Shown here piece by piece: positions 1 to 9,754 of a stretch of 64,000 bases of DNA (positions are counted from its first letter, which is position 1; every line of letters starts with the position of its first letter). The notes below the pieces were generated by a model. It saw nothing but the letters and a program-made list of their open reading frames with translations, was not told the DNA's origin and did not search any database. Where the stretch lies: assembly GCA_035578905.1 (NCBI GenBank), contig JAQJVL010000321.1, positions 988,857-1,052,856 of the forward strand. Direction: 5' to 3'. Both the position numbers and the translations under genes were made by a program. Source of the DNA: Stictocephala bisonia. Lineage: Eukaryota; Arthropoda; Insecta; Hemiptera; Membracidae.

Positions 1-542
1 TGGCATTTGAGCCTCTCTGTGTCTATAAGTCTTTCTTGTCTTTCCTCTTTTCGTCTCTGAGTAGCTATTCTTTGTGTCATCTTCACTACAACTAATGAGT
101 GGTCAGTTCCACATTCTGCCCCCCTAACACTCTTAACGTTCTCGTTATGCTGCTTTTATGTCTTTGGTCAACTAGCACATGATCAATTTGGTTTTTGGTA
201 ACTCCATTTGGTGATGTCCAAGTGTACTTATGTATGTCCTTTCTTGGAAACATCGTGCTTGATATTTTGTAGTTATTAGCCAGGGCGAAGCTTGCTAATC
301 TTGTTCCATTATCATTGGAGTTTTGGTGAAGGCTTTCTTTTCCAATCGCTGGGCTCCAGATCTCCTCTCTCCCTATCTTAGCATTTGCATCTCCTAATAT
401 AACTTTGGTATCAAAATTTGGTAACTTCCCCACCAACTCGTCTAGTAGATCATAGAAATCATCTTTTTCGTCTTCATCTGCTTCTTCCGTTGGAGCATAG
501 ATACTAACTAAAGATAAGTTATTAAATTTTCCTCTTATTCTA
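1..542 (-). mobile_element. RTE-type LINE endonuclease fragment, frameshifted
   Basis: The minus-strand translation reads as the apurinic-like endonuclease domain of an RTE/BovB-type LINE. Seen in order are a SIYAPTEEADEDEKDDFYDL stretch (about 540-440), LGDANAKIG, a TWTSPNG segment and an IDHVLVD segment. The open frame ends at 92. The expected continuation, ECGTDHSLVV, followed by an Arg/Glu-rich stretch, is in another frame, so an indel lies at about 110-125. The fragment runs off the left edge. It is cut at about 542, exactly at the foot of a 26-bp palindrome. It lacks reverse transcriptase in this window and is a dead copy. Confidence 0.85.
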
Positions 543-567
543 ATAAGAGGAAAATTTAATAACTTAT
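514..567. repeat. 26-bp perfect inverted repeat with 2-nt loop
   Basis: Bases 514-539 and 542-567 are exact reverse complements separated by two bases. The left arm is the 5' end of the RTE endonuclease fragment, so the right arm is a fold-back copy of coding sequence. AT-rich filler follows, with repeated taataact/attaat motifs. It looks like a fold-back formed at the truncation point. Confidence 0.9.
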
Positions 568-1624
568 TAATTTAATAACTTATTAATTTAATTTATTAAT
601 ATTAATTAATTTATTATTAATATTAAAGTTATTAAAAATCATTAATTTAATAACTTTCTATATAGCTCAACCAATAATTATGAAAGAACACACTCGCAAA
701 TCATTAATCTCTGTTCTTTCTGATGAGCTCTCTTGGTTAATGTTTCTGGTTCATTTAGAATCAGAAATATCATATTTAAAATTATCAAAATACCTCGGTT
801 TATTCTTGCAGCCGCCTTTTTTTTTTTAATTTTAAATTTATATCTAAAAAAAATGTGTATTAAGCTGGAATTTTGTATGGTCCTTTATAACAAAAACTCT
901 ATTTTTAGAAAACTTATTGCTTTTCCTGGATGAAAGGTTTAGAAAAGGCAGCCATTTTAAATCTTAAATAACTCATAAACCAATAATTATATTAAAAATT
1001 ACACAAGATTTTTTTTAGGAAATTTAATTACGAATCCAATGTTTCTTTAACTTTTTTTTAATCGGATTAAAAATAACAAAGAAAAGATAATTTATATGAC
1101 ATTATGTACAGTACAATGCAATATGATAGTACAATGTGCAACACACATATAAAAGCTGATAATAACAAATTAATATTTGCGACAATCCCAAGTACAACAA
1201 TAAAATTTATGTAAACACACTAGTCAAAGAAGATGAAGTAATAGAGTGATTCTTGTATTATGAATATGAAGTTATTCAATTTTTCATTTTGCATAAATAA
1301 GACAATAGTAAATTTATGCACCTGATAATTTCATTATTTGTAGGGTTATGAAATGTTCCTACATGATGCTATTTTTCCAACCCTAAAATGTACCTAATAG
1401 CATTTTTTATTTTAATACATATTACGCTTTTGTTGAACTAACCCACAGGATGATGACATATTGTAAATGTAAACGAAAGAAGGTATGATATGAATAAAAT
1501 AACAACTCTTTACTTACATTATATTAACAGTAAATATAGTACAAATATAACATGAGCTATTTCATTAAAAACTGAAATAGTCTGTTCATTCCAATTGAGT
1601 TTTCTATCAATAGAATAACTAAAC
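568..1624. other. AT-rich stretch, nothing recognised
   Basis: Low-complexity A/T sequence with homopolymer runs and short ATTAAT repeats near 570-640. I see no coding similarity or element ends on either strand. Confidence 0.6.
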
Positions 1625-1932
1625 ATGGTGATTTTTGTTTGTTGGGGCTTTAAGAATTGGTCGTTAGCTTCATTGGTTCAATCCCAGCTTCATGTGCTAA
1701 AGGTTCTCAGTTCGATCCCAATCAGAGTCATAATACATTTTGAGAAGGATCAACTGATAACCACCGGCTGTTCATTTGTCATTGGGCTATTAATTATTGA
1801 CACTTTCTAGGGAATAGTCGGCCTTAGTTTATAACAATGACTACATTCGCTCATCTACACTCATCACACTCATTCGAAATCCATATTCGCCCATATCTTG
1901 ACGATCGGCGTCTTATGAATAAATAAAAAAAA
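1625..1932 (+). repeat. SINE-like interspersed repeat, copy 1
   Basis: Bases 1762-1930 match 8492-8657 almost base for base: both start caccggctgttcatttg and end in gaataaataaa tails. The part upstream of 1762 contains two tRNA B-box-like strings (ggttcaatccc near 1676, gttcgatccc near 1710), which suggests a Pol III-type head. The A/T-rich tail fits retroposition. Family identity is unknown. Confidence 0.6.
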
Positions 1933-1954
1933 TAATAAAATAAAAGATCAAACG

Positions 1955-2410
1955 AATGAATGAATTGGTGTCTTTTTTTAGTTCTTTATCTGTTAACTGA
2001 TTTGATTGGCTTCAAACCATATCTCAGTAATTTTCCCAACAATGCTATTATTTTTTTTCAAGGATATCTTGACCTTGAATCCAAGGATAATTTAACCTCG
2101 GATAACTGCAATTTATTTAATTTTCCACATGATACAATAAAAGTGATATCACCTGCATGCAATATTGTTTTACATGGCATACAGTTAGAGAAATCATTAA
2201 TATAAGAGAAAAAGAAATGGACCTAAAACAGGACCTTGCGTTATGCCCATTTTGATTTTTAACATCTCCGATCTGTTATTATTGATCTGGACCAATTGCT
2301 TGGTTAAGAATGTATTAGGTTAAGTTTGGCCCTAACAACACCATAGTGAGCTAGCTTTTCATAATATATCATGTAATGCAGTGTCCAATGCTTTAAATGA
2401 GATCTCGTGG
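1955..2410 (-). mobile_element. LINE reverse transcriptase fragment
   Basis: On the minus strand the sequence reads GITQGPVLGPFLFLLYIND, then CKTILHAGDITF, equivalent to the PQGSVLGP and YADD blocks of a non-LTR reverse transcriptase. The catalytic Asp pair is altered to GD. A damaged stretch upstream (about 2405-2330) carries remnants of the preceding block. Stops and frameshifts are frequent. It is a short, dead, 5'-truncated piece. Confidence 0.75.
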
Positions 2411-2704
2411 CGCAGTGCTGTAATCCATCTACTTGGAGACTGTGTTTTGGGGATCATAGACGATAAGTTCTATGCTTGATCCTTTTAATACCGACATGGC
2501 AACCACTCAATGGGGATGCAAAGTAGTGCAATTATGTTACAGTTAGTATAAATGACTTTAAACATTTCACAATGAAATCCAAGCTTTTTTGTTTTGATTA
2601 TGTTTTTGAATCAACTGTATAAAGTAAATTATTAAATTAAATAAATGCCAATGTTAATTTTATGGAATGAAAAGAAAATGTCAAAGAGTTGTTTCAATCT
2701 TTTA

Positions 2705-2815
2705 GAAATGAAATTTCAAGAAATCCTTTCTTAGTGAGTCTCTATGATACAAAAGATAACTTCCCTACAAATTTGATTAAAATCTGTTCAATGATTCTGG
2801 AGATTTTGTGATGAG
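2705..2815 (+). repeat. Dispersed repeat, copy 1 (pair at 27484-27592)
   Basis: This stretch is similar, as reverse complement, to 27484-27592. Shared strings include gaaatcctttcttag, tctctatgatacaaaag and gagattttgtgat. No coding potential was recognised. Confidence 0.6.
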
Positions 2816-2969
2816 TGAGTATATTGTTTTTGAATTTTATATATAAAGATTTGGACAATTTGATCCAGCTGTTTGAACATTTCATTTTTATATTTCGTGC
2901 AGTCACCAAGCCAATTCTTACTGTTGAGTTATTGCTGTGTGCAACTAATAAGAGTCGGCAACTCAATAC

Positions 2970-4080
2970 AAAAACCTCTTAAAAAATAAGCTCAAATAAA
3001 TAAATGTATAACTCCTTTACCTAAATTATCCTAAATAGTGTTTTTAAAAGTAAAACCTCACCTAATATAATCAGTGTGATAAAATAATCTATTTCAATTC
3101 ATCTATTGTCAAAATAAACAGGTATTGTTCTACAAATCATTTAATTAACTCATTTTTTGTTTTATCTAGGCCTTGTAATTCAAAATCATATACAATTCAG
3201 ATTAAAACAACCAATCATGTAAGTTTCACCAATTACTGTATCATTAGGATTCGCTGTAAAGTTTACACACCATTCATCATTTCATAAATTTGCTAACATA
3301 TGAAGAAGAGACTTACCTTCGTGATCAGTAAGTTACGTAATAAACATTCACTATTCATATAGCAAACACAGCCCAGGTGCCAGAAACCATGAGGGTACAT
3401 TTTTATCTTGTTTGATAATCATCTGTGATATAGATGGCTTACAAGTAAAAAACATTCAACCAATTCTTAACCTTTGGGAGAGAATATTAAAAAGAATGGT
3501 TGGTCTAAGTTAAAAATAGCTACAGAGGTTTCCTTAAAGAACAACACAATATACTTGATTATAAGTTTTGAAGGCAATAATGGAATTATTTTGGAACCAC
3601 TATATTCAACTTTATCCATTTCATCATTGTATTACTTCTAACTAGAAACGCACAAAGCATTTACCACAGAGAAGAAAGACCTATTGTATACTGAAATAAA
3701 ACTTGTTTCTTGATGAATTCTTCACATCAAATTATGTAGAAACCAGTTTTTTTATATAAAAAAAACACTGTACAAACATAAGAAAATAAAAAATTGAAAT
3801 TATTAATTTTGAAATATCGATTGAAAATAAAGCTTACTTCTTGGCTCAATACTATGGAGGATTATATTATTTTCTAGGAATGTATTGAAAAGAATGCTGT
3901 CTATTTTATTGTTTTAAAACATCAACATATTTGTTTTATGTATGTACATATATGGTCCAAGAGAATGATCAGTAACGGTTAACAAAATAAAATACTTATC
4001 CTTCTATAGATACAGTAATTAAATATTTGAAAAGTACAATATTTCTCATTGACAGATACTATGATTACCCATATGACAAA
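2970..4080. other. AT-rich intergenic or intronic DNA, nothing recognised
   Basis: No open frame of note, no element ends and no tandem structure seen. A donor-like gtaagt on the minus strand at about 3309-3314 was tested as a possible Gss exon border and did not hold up. Confidence 0.5.
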
Positions 4081-4084
4081 CTAC

Positions 4085-4196
4085 ACACATAGTTACGCTT
4101 ACGACATACAGTAGCTATATCTACAACACACATAGTTACCCTTACGACATACAGTAGCTATTTCTACAACACACATAGTTACCCTTACGACAGATT
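4085..4196. repeat. 43-bp tandem repeat, about 2.5 copies
   Basis: The string catagttac recurs at 4088, 4131 and 4174, a 43-bp period. The unit carries ttacgacatacagtagcta and ctacaacacaca. The last copy stops after cttacgaca. Confidence 0.85.
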
Positions 4197-4350
4197 TCTA
4201 ATTATCTCCCAGACAGACAATTCATTACCTCTTGACATACACAATATTTCCCTCATACAGACACAGTAGTACCACTAAACTCAATAACTAACCCCCATGC
4301 AGACAAATGCAATCCTTTTGAGTGATCCAGTAGATTCTAGTTAGCTAGTA

Positions 4351-5092
4351 CAGTACAACCTCGATTATCCGGCCTCACTTTATCCAGCAGTCCGTGTTAT
4401 CCGCTTCGGCAGGTAGATAGCAATAAAAATTATTTACAAGATACAAAATTAGAATTAATCGGAAGCATCTTTCAGTTTTCAAACGCAAATGTCGTACACA
4501 AGTGTTTTAGTTTTGCATTTCGCAAATTGCAGGCGCTGTATTGACTAGTCACCCTCTCTCGACAAGCGGTCGCTTGTTACTGCCTAATAATTTAATAATG
4601 CGCCTGAAGATTTCAGCTGGCAATGTTTACTTTTGTTCAGTGAGGGTGGCTGGAAGAGTCCATTTTGAGGGAAATCGAAACTGAAACGGTTCATTTTACG
4701 TACACATAATTTGCAGTTACATAACTGTACATATTTTTATTCAGTTGGAGTTAAAATTAAATTAAAGTATAAGATTTAATATTTAAGTAAACATATACAG
4801 TTTACATAACATTTACCTTAGAATTTTTGATAGCCTAATTAAAACACAGTTGTATTTTTAAATATCTTTCGTATTGTATTGTAAAGCAACGTCAAAGTTG
4901 GCGATCATGATAAACATTGTTCGTCTCATTACAATAGCTGCAGAGTGTGTTGCATCACGTGCAATTGCTTACGCATGCTGTGCGTTATCAGTTACTAAAC
5001 GTGATTCTCCAATAAAACCAAGTTTTTTTATGACTTATGTTTTTTCCGGCTTGACCTTCACCACATTAGGCCGGATAATCGAGGTTGTACTG
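4351..5092. mobile_element. Tigger/pogo-type MITE, 742 bp
   Basis: Terminal inverted repeats cagtacaacctcgattatcc (left) and its complement ending gaggttgtactg (right) are flanked by TA at 4349-4350 and 5093-5094, the expected target duplication. The CAGTA...CTCGATTATCCGG terminus is typical of Tigger/pogo-type elements. There is no transposase inside; open frames are short and unrecognised, so it is non-autonomous. Confidence 0.88.
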
Positions 5093-5094
5093 TA

Positions 5095-6171
5095 ATATAT
5101 ATATAGTAGTCTGATTAGACACTAACATGAAATTTAGTTGTCTACACATTAAGTCTAAATGATAGATCTATGAGCTTTTTGATGTCTGGCCTAGTCTCCA
5201 CCAATTAACCCATTCAAGTCTCCAATATATTTGTATAGTCTAATTACTGCATAGAGGCTAAATTTTGTATGTTAAAACTTATCTTTCCATGGTAAGAAGA
5301 GATAAATTAAAACTTAAGTTGCCTGCAGATGGAAATCACACAACAAAGTGTGTCGTAGTATATTTCCAGGATTCTAATCAGGATGAGAATATACTACTAA
5401 ATATTTAAAAATGAACGAATATGTCCTATTTCTTTTATTGTCATGACACTTATTAGTAACCATAAAAGTCAAAAATTGTAACTCTAAGGTTACTATTAGG
5501 CCTGAAAAGGTTAAAGAACAGTCTTACTACACAAATAAAAAATAACTGACACCTACCATGGGAACTTACTAAATGATACCATCATTAATATTTTTTTCTA
5601 TATTATCTAGAAAAACGTTTAATGAAGATTTGTGCTTGAAAGAAACCGAGAAATTAAACTTGAGACAAAAATAACTTAAACTTTTTTATTTTGAGAGCAA
5701 CATTATCAGGAAAATTAAGATGACCCTTTGTCCAATATTTTCTAAAACACAGATAAAACTTAAGTTGAAAGTAATTTTAGCACTATTTCAAATAAAGTTG
5801 TGTTAAAATTTAGCCAACTCAAAAACTTTATTTTTATTATTTACACAGAAAATCATATGAACTCATTTTATAAATACCAAAATTAAGTCATTTTTAAACT
5901 GTGATTTTATTATAAAATAAAATAGCATTTTACCTTGATAAACACAAATGCATCAATTATGTTTATGTAAAATCTAACTAGAAACATTAACACAGTTATT
6001 TAGGTTTAAAATTAAAGAGCAGAAAAACAACAATCGATCTTTGTATGGCTTGAATTAAACATTTTGTTATTTATGTCACATTATAACAAACATTAATATT
6101 TTGTTAGACATAAAATAAAATTGCACAGATATACAATTCTGAAATAAACACAACGCAAAATTGCAACATAC
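5095..6171. other. Gss intron or flank, nothing recognised
   Basis: AT-rich sequence downstream of Gss exon 4. I looked on the minus strand for the next Gss exon (residues following VALHR) and did not find one. Confidence 0.5.
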
Positions 6172-6305
6172 CTATGTAATGCAACAACACGAGTTGCTAA
6201 AGTCCCAAAACTAGATGAAATAGTGTTTACTTCCACTTGTTTGATATTGTTGGCTTGCAAGTATTGACAGAGGTAGTCAGATCGGAAAATACCCAAACTT
6301 ATATG
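6172..6305 (-). CDS. Gss: Glutathione synthetase, exon 4
   Basis: The 134-bp exon starts in phase 0 after a tttcag acceptor with a pyrimidine-rich tract and ends in phase 2 before gtatgt. It encodes HISLGIFRSDYLCQYLQ, then IKQVEVNTISSSFGTLATR and VVALHR. This is the conserved block LG-x-x-RSDY ... E-x-N-T-I-S-x-S-F-G of eukaryotic glutathione synthetase. The Glu and Asn of VEVN correspond to the Mg-binding Glu144/Asn146 of the human enzyme (known family feature). It follows exon 3 without phase break, although 20.7 kb of transposon-rich intron separate them. No later exon is visible to the left. Confidence 0.95.
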
Positions 6306-7085
6306 CTGAAACATTAGAGAAGAAACACCTCTATCAAGTATTTTTTTGTACCCACAGAATTTAAACTGTACACGTTGTACAACTTGGGATAGTTGATGAA
6401 TCAAACACCACAAACAAGAATATTTTATGTCACTTGAAACAGATTATAATGTACAATAAAACTAGAAAGCACCTTTTCAAATACTCTGTATTTCAAAAGA
6501 ATAAAAATATTGTAATATGTTAAAAGCTACAGCAGTTAAAAACTACATTAATAATACCACCATAATATGTCTGTGATGGGTCAACAGCTCATGAAGAAAT
6601 CAATACCACAAACTGCACTTTCACAAGCTTATTTCGTAAAAAATAGCAATGCCTAAATGACAATAAGACAAAACACTGGATAAATGGGATACATTTTTAA
6701 AATGACCACCTATTTGTGAAACTATTGAATTATTTACAACTAGTAAATTATTAGTAAAATTTTGTGTAAATTCTGCTCTTCACTTGATGTAAAATTAAGT
6801 TTAAAGATTAGAGGAAATTTCTAAATTTATCTACTGAGTGAAAATTGAACCAGCCATTCTTGTTTACAAAAATATATGAGTATAAGGGCATTAACAAACA
6901 AACTTATTTGTATGGAATACTTTCTACAGTGCTAACTCATATGATTGTTAATTACAATCACAACATTATCTATTATATTATATTACATTCTTATAAAAAT
7001 AATAGTTGATTTTTTATCCATTAATTAATTAGTCAATAAAAAAGTGTCAGTATCTTCAGCTGACATTTCTTTTATGCGAACAGAG
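6306..7085. other. Gss intron 3, 3' end, nothing recognised
   Basis: AT-rich intron sequence upstream of exon 4 (in gene direction). No element ends or coding remnants seen. Confidence 0.5.
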
Positions 7086-7089
7086 AGAT

Positions 7090-7470
7090 GTTATTATGTC
7101 GCTGTAACTGCTACAGCTCATCTGTCTTCTCTACCAAACTTTCATCAACTTTTTTATTTTATAGACACTTCTCTTTGCAGCTAAGTTGTAACTTTGTTCA
7201 AAGTAAACAAGGTCACTTATATAGCCATCTTCACTAGTTTTTCCACTGCCAGCCTCAATATCATGAGGGAGTCAGGTCAAAGTTGTCATTGTTGTCGAAA
7301 GATATTGTTGTGATAGTAGAGGCCTGGCTTGTTGGTGTTGGAGCTGATAACGAGTGCTTTACTTTGCTCTTAACAGTACCAAATGGCAGCACTGGTTTGC
7401 TTTCTGAACTTGACTGCAACTTTGAGGTGAACGGAACACAGCATTCTCGCAGGTTACGTTGGTTATAATA
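7090..7470 (-). pseudogene. Unrecognised coding remnant, minus strand
   Basis: Read on the minus strand, about 7470-7275 is open and protein-like: NLRECCVPFTSKLQSSSES, then VKSKVKHSLSAPTPTSQAS and FDNNDNFDL. A frame change near 7265 brings in DIEAGSGKTSEDGYISDLVY and FEQSYNLAAKRSVYKIKK to about 7140. The composition (Ser/Thr/Pro-rich, then mixed charged) and the long readable stretches around one frameshift suggest a decayed exon or processed pseudogene inside Gss intron 3. I do not recognise the protein and assign no function. Confidence 0.4.
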
Positions 7471-7819
7471 CTTTTTAAAACGTCAGAGCAGAAGCACTTC
7501 CGATCACATGAATCAACAACACACACCAAGCACTACACAAATTACAATAATTTTCATACAAAGCTACAGCTTGTATAATAATAAAGACACCATTCACAGA
7601 GCTGACATGTAACGTGTTTTACTTTACAAAGGTCATCCCCTACCCCAATATTAAAAATTAAGAAGAATTTTATCTCATTCTTCAACCCAGCAGAGTTTTG
7701 TACATACAAATCTGTATCCGTATAACATGTTTTAAAACTGTAATGTACACATTGTAAATACCCTTGACCCCTTTGCAGATAACCCTTTTTTCGTGTAACT
7801 CCGGAAATAATTATATTAA

Positions 7820-8480
7820 TTTAGATTGGCAGAATCATACTAACAATATTATGAAAAACATTAATAAAGGAATTTATTGTTTAAAGAAACTAAATAAAAA
7901 CGTAACTGATGTGTTCTGGTTCTAGTCTACTATGCTTACATTCATAGTCAATTAAGCTATGGTACACATTTACGGGCCAATCTTCGAACATTAAGAAATT
8001 ATTTACTATTAAAAAAAAGAATTACGGTTAATCTGTGGAGTAACGCAGACTACTCGTTGTAAGCCATTATTTATAAAATTAAATATTATGTCAATTCCAT
8101 TCCTAATAGTTTATAAGTCACTTCTCAACATAAAAAAATATTCAATATTATTCAAAAACCTCCAATGTGCATTCCTATGACACCAGAAATAATAATAAAT
8201 TGGATATCAAACAATATAAATATCACAAATTACAGAATAACTTCATCTACATAATTGTAAAACTATACAACTCTTTGTCAGCTTCTACACAACATTAATG
8301 TTATAACAATTTCAAATCAAGATTAAGAAAAATTTTAACAGAAAACTGATTATATAAAATTGAAGAATTCTTTGAACCAATGAAGGAAAATTCTCCAGTA
8401 CTATAATTTGTTATACACTAATATATTTTATATTGTTATATTTTTTTATACTCTGTACAATTTTATCCATTAAATGATGT
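7820..8480 (+). mobile_element. Decayed LINE 3' end, same family as 9225-12640
   Basis: Plus-strand remnants read NNIMKNINKGIYCLKKLNKN, then (I/M)VHIYGPI, a RKNYG/ELRLICGVTQTTRCK segment, and finally ILTENCLYKIEEFFE before a polyadenylation-like tail. These align in order with the C-terminal reverse-transcriptase region of the LINE next door (GIYLIRRLR; YGTLLWG; KRAIRLICNLSFRS; LTKNCLDNIEEFFE). Several stops and frameshifts. A 5'-truncated, old copy. Confidence 0.75.
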
Positions 8481-8491
8481 CAATAAAGTAT

Positions 8492-8657
8492 CACCGGCTG
8501 TTCATTTGTCATTGGGCTATTAATTAATGACACTTTCTAAGGAATAGTCGGCCTTAGTTTGTAACAATGACTACATTCGCTCATCTACACTCATCACACT
8601 CATTCGAAATCCATATTCGCCCATATCTTGACGATCGGCGTCTTATGAATAAATAAA
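8492..8657 (+). repeat. SINE-like interspersed repeat, copy 2 (tail half)
   Basis: Nearly identical to 1762-1930 and in the same orientation, ending in gaataaataaat. It abuts the 3' end of a LINE relic, which leaves open whether this 165-bp unit is a separate SINE tail or a shared 3' end. Confidence 0.7.
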
Positions 8658-8659
8658 TA

Positions 8660-9220
8660 TTATTATTATAAAACAAGCACAACACTTACACTGTTAAAGC
8701 ATTTGCAGTAAAAACTGAGGCTTAAAACTCCATAAAAAATGCTTGATTGTTTATATGATTAAATGTTTTAGTATGCTATCATTCGCTCTCTCTCTCTCAC
8801 TAGAAAAAAATTAGAACCCCATGTTATTGCGGTGTGCTGTATTTCATAAATTTTGTCTGACTTTCCTAAAAATCAGTACTTGCAGCTTAAGGTGGCTATT
8901 TCCCAAACCGCCAAGTCACCGCTAAAATGTCGATAATGCATTAAGATAATGCAACCTTCTTACCGACGTAGGCTGGAAGTCTATTTCTGTGAGAGTGAGG
9001 AAAGACAAGTACGCCCCGGCGAATCATTCTTGTAGAAATGATGCAATTCGTTCTTGCCTCTTTACTTACGCCACGAAAATGTAAATACATTTTATCAGAA
9101 AAGGTAGTTAACACTATTAGTTGCAGCAACAATATTGCAGAAGTAAATATAGTGATAAAAAATTAACTATTATAAGACCCAGTACTGGATAGCTATTTGG
9201 TACTTATTATACATAATCCA
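8660..9220. other. Nothing recognised; short CT microsatellite
   Basis: A (CT)n run lies at about 8785-8800. The rest shows no element ends or coding similarity. Confidence 0.5.
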
Positions 9221-9224
9221 AGAT

Positions 9225-9719
9225 ATGAAGGTCTCCTTTAGTGTTAAAAAACTAATCTATGCAAAATATACAGTGCCAAGAAAACAAATACATTTAAATG
9301 GGACCAATGATGTGGCAAAAAATGAGGCAAACAACTTAATACATGCCTTGAAGCGTAGACTTCAAGCCTTGAGACACACCAATGTCATCGTATTCTCGAT
9401 ACCACACCGATATGATTTAGCTGCCTGGTCATGTGTGAATGCGGAAGTACGGAAAACCAACATGGAAATGAAGAAAGTGTGTAAATACTTCAAAAACTGT
9501 TATTTTGTAGATATAAGTAATTTAGGAAATCGTTTTCATACTAAACATGGGCTACACCTCAACACGTTGGGGAAAAAATATGTTTCTGGCCAGATACTTA
9601 AAATAGTCAATACGCATCTTGAAAGCTGTGTAACTTGCAATTCCGACCCCATTCCTCTTGGTGACGGCCATTTTTTAGGAGTTCCGGTAATGGAAGATCA
9701 ACAACAGGTGACCATATAA
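9225..9719 (+). mobile_element. LINE ORF1 C-terminal half with SGNH-hydrolase (esterase) domain
   Basis: The 164-residue frame carries HLNGTNDVAKNEANN near residues 23-37, the G-x-N-D block III of SGNH hydrolases, a hydrophobic IVFSIPHRYD segment (residues about 55-64), and HTKHGLHLNTLGKKYVSG near residue 110, equivalent to block V. The usual Asp of the D-x-x-H dyad is replaced by His. Block I (GDSH) is missing because the element is 5'-truncated. An esterase ORF1 ahead of an endonuclease/reverse transcriptase is known from CR1/L2-group LINEs. It ends 36 bp before the readable start of the endonuclease frame. Confidence 0.7.
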
Positions 9720-9754
9720 ACTTAAATAACTTTGATCCTAGACCAAATAAGGTA

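Noticed and set aside
3309..3420. Possible Gss exon 5 on the minus strand before a gtaagt donor
   Set aside because: The open frame (…FWHLGCVCYMNSECLLRN…) shows no similarity to the Gss segment expected after VALHR.
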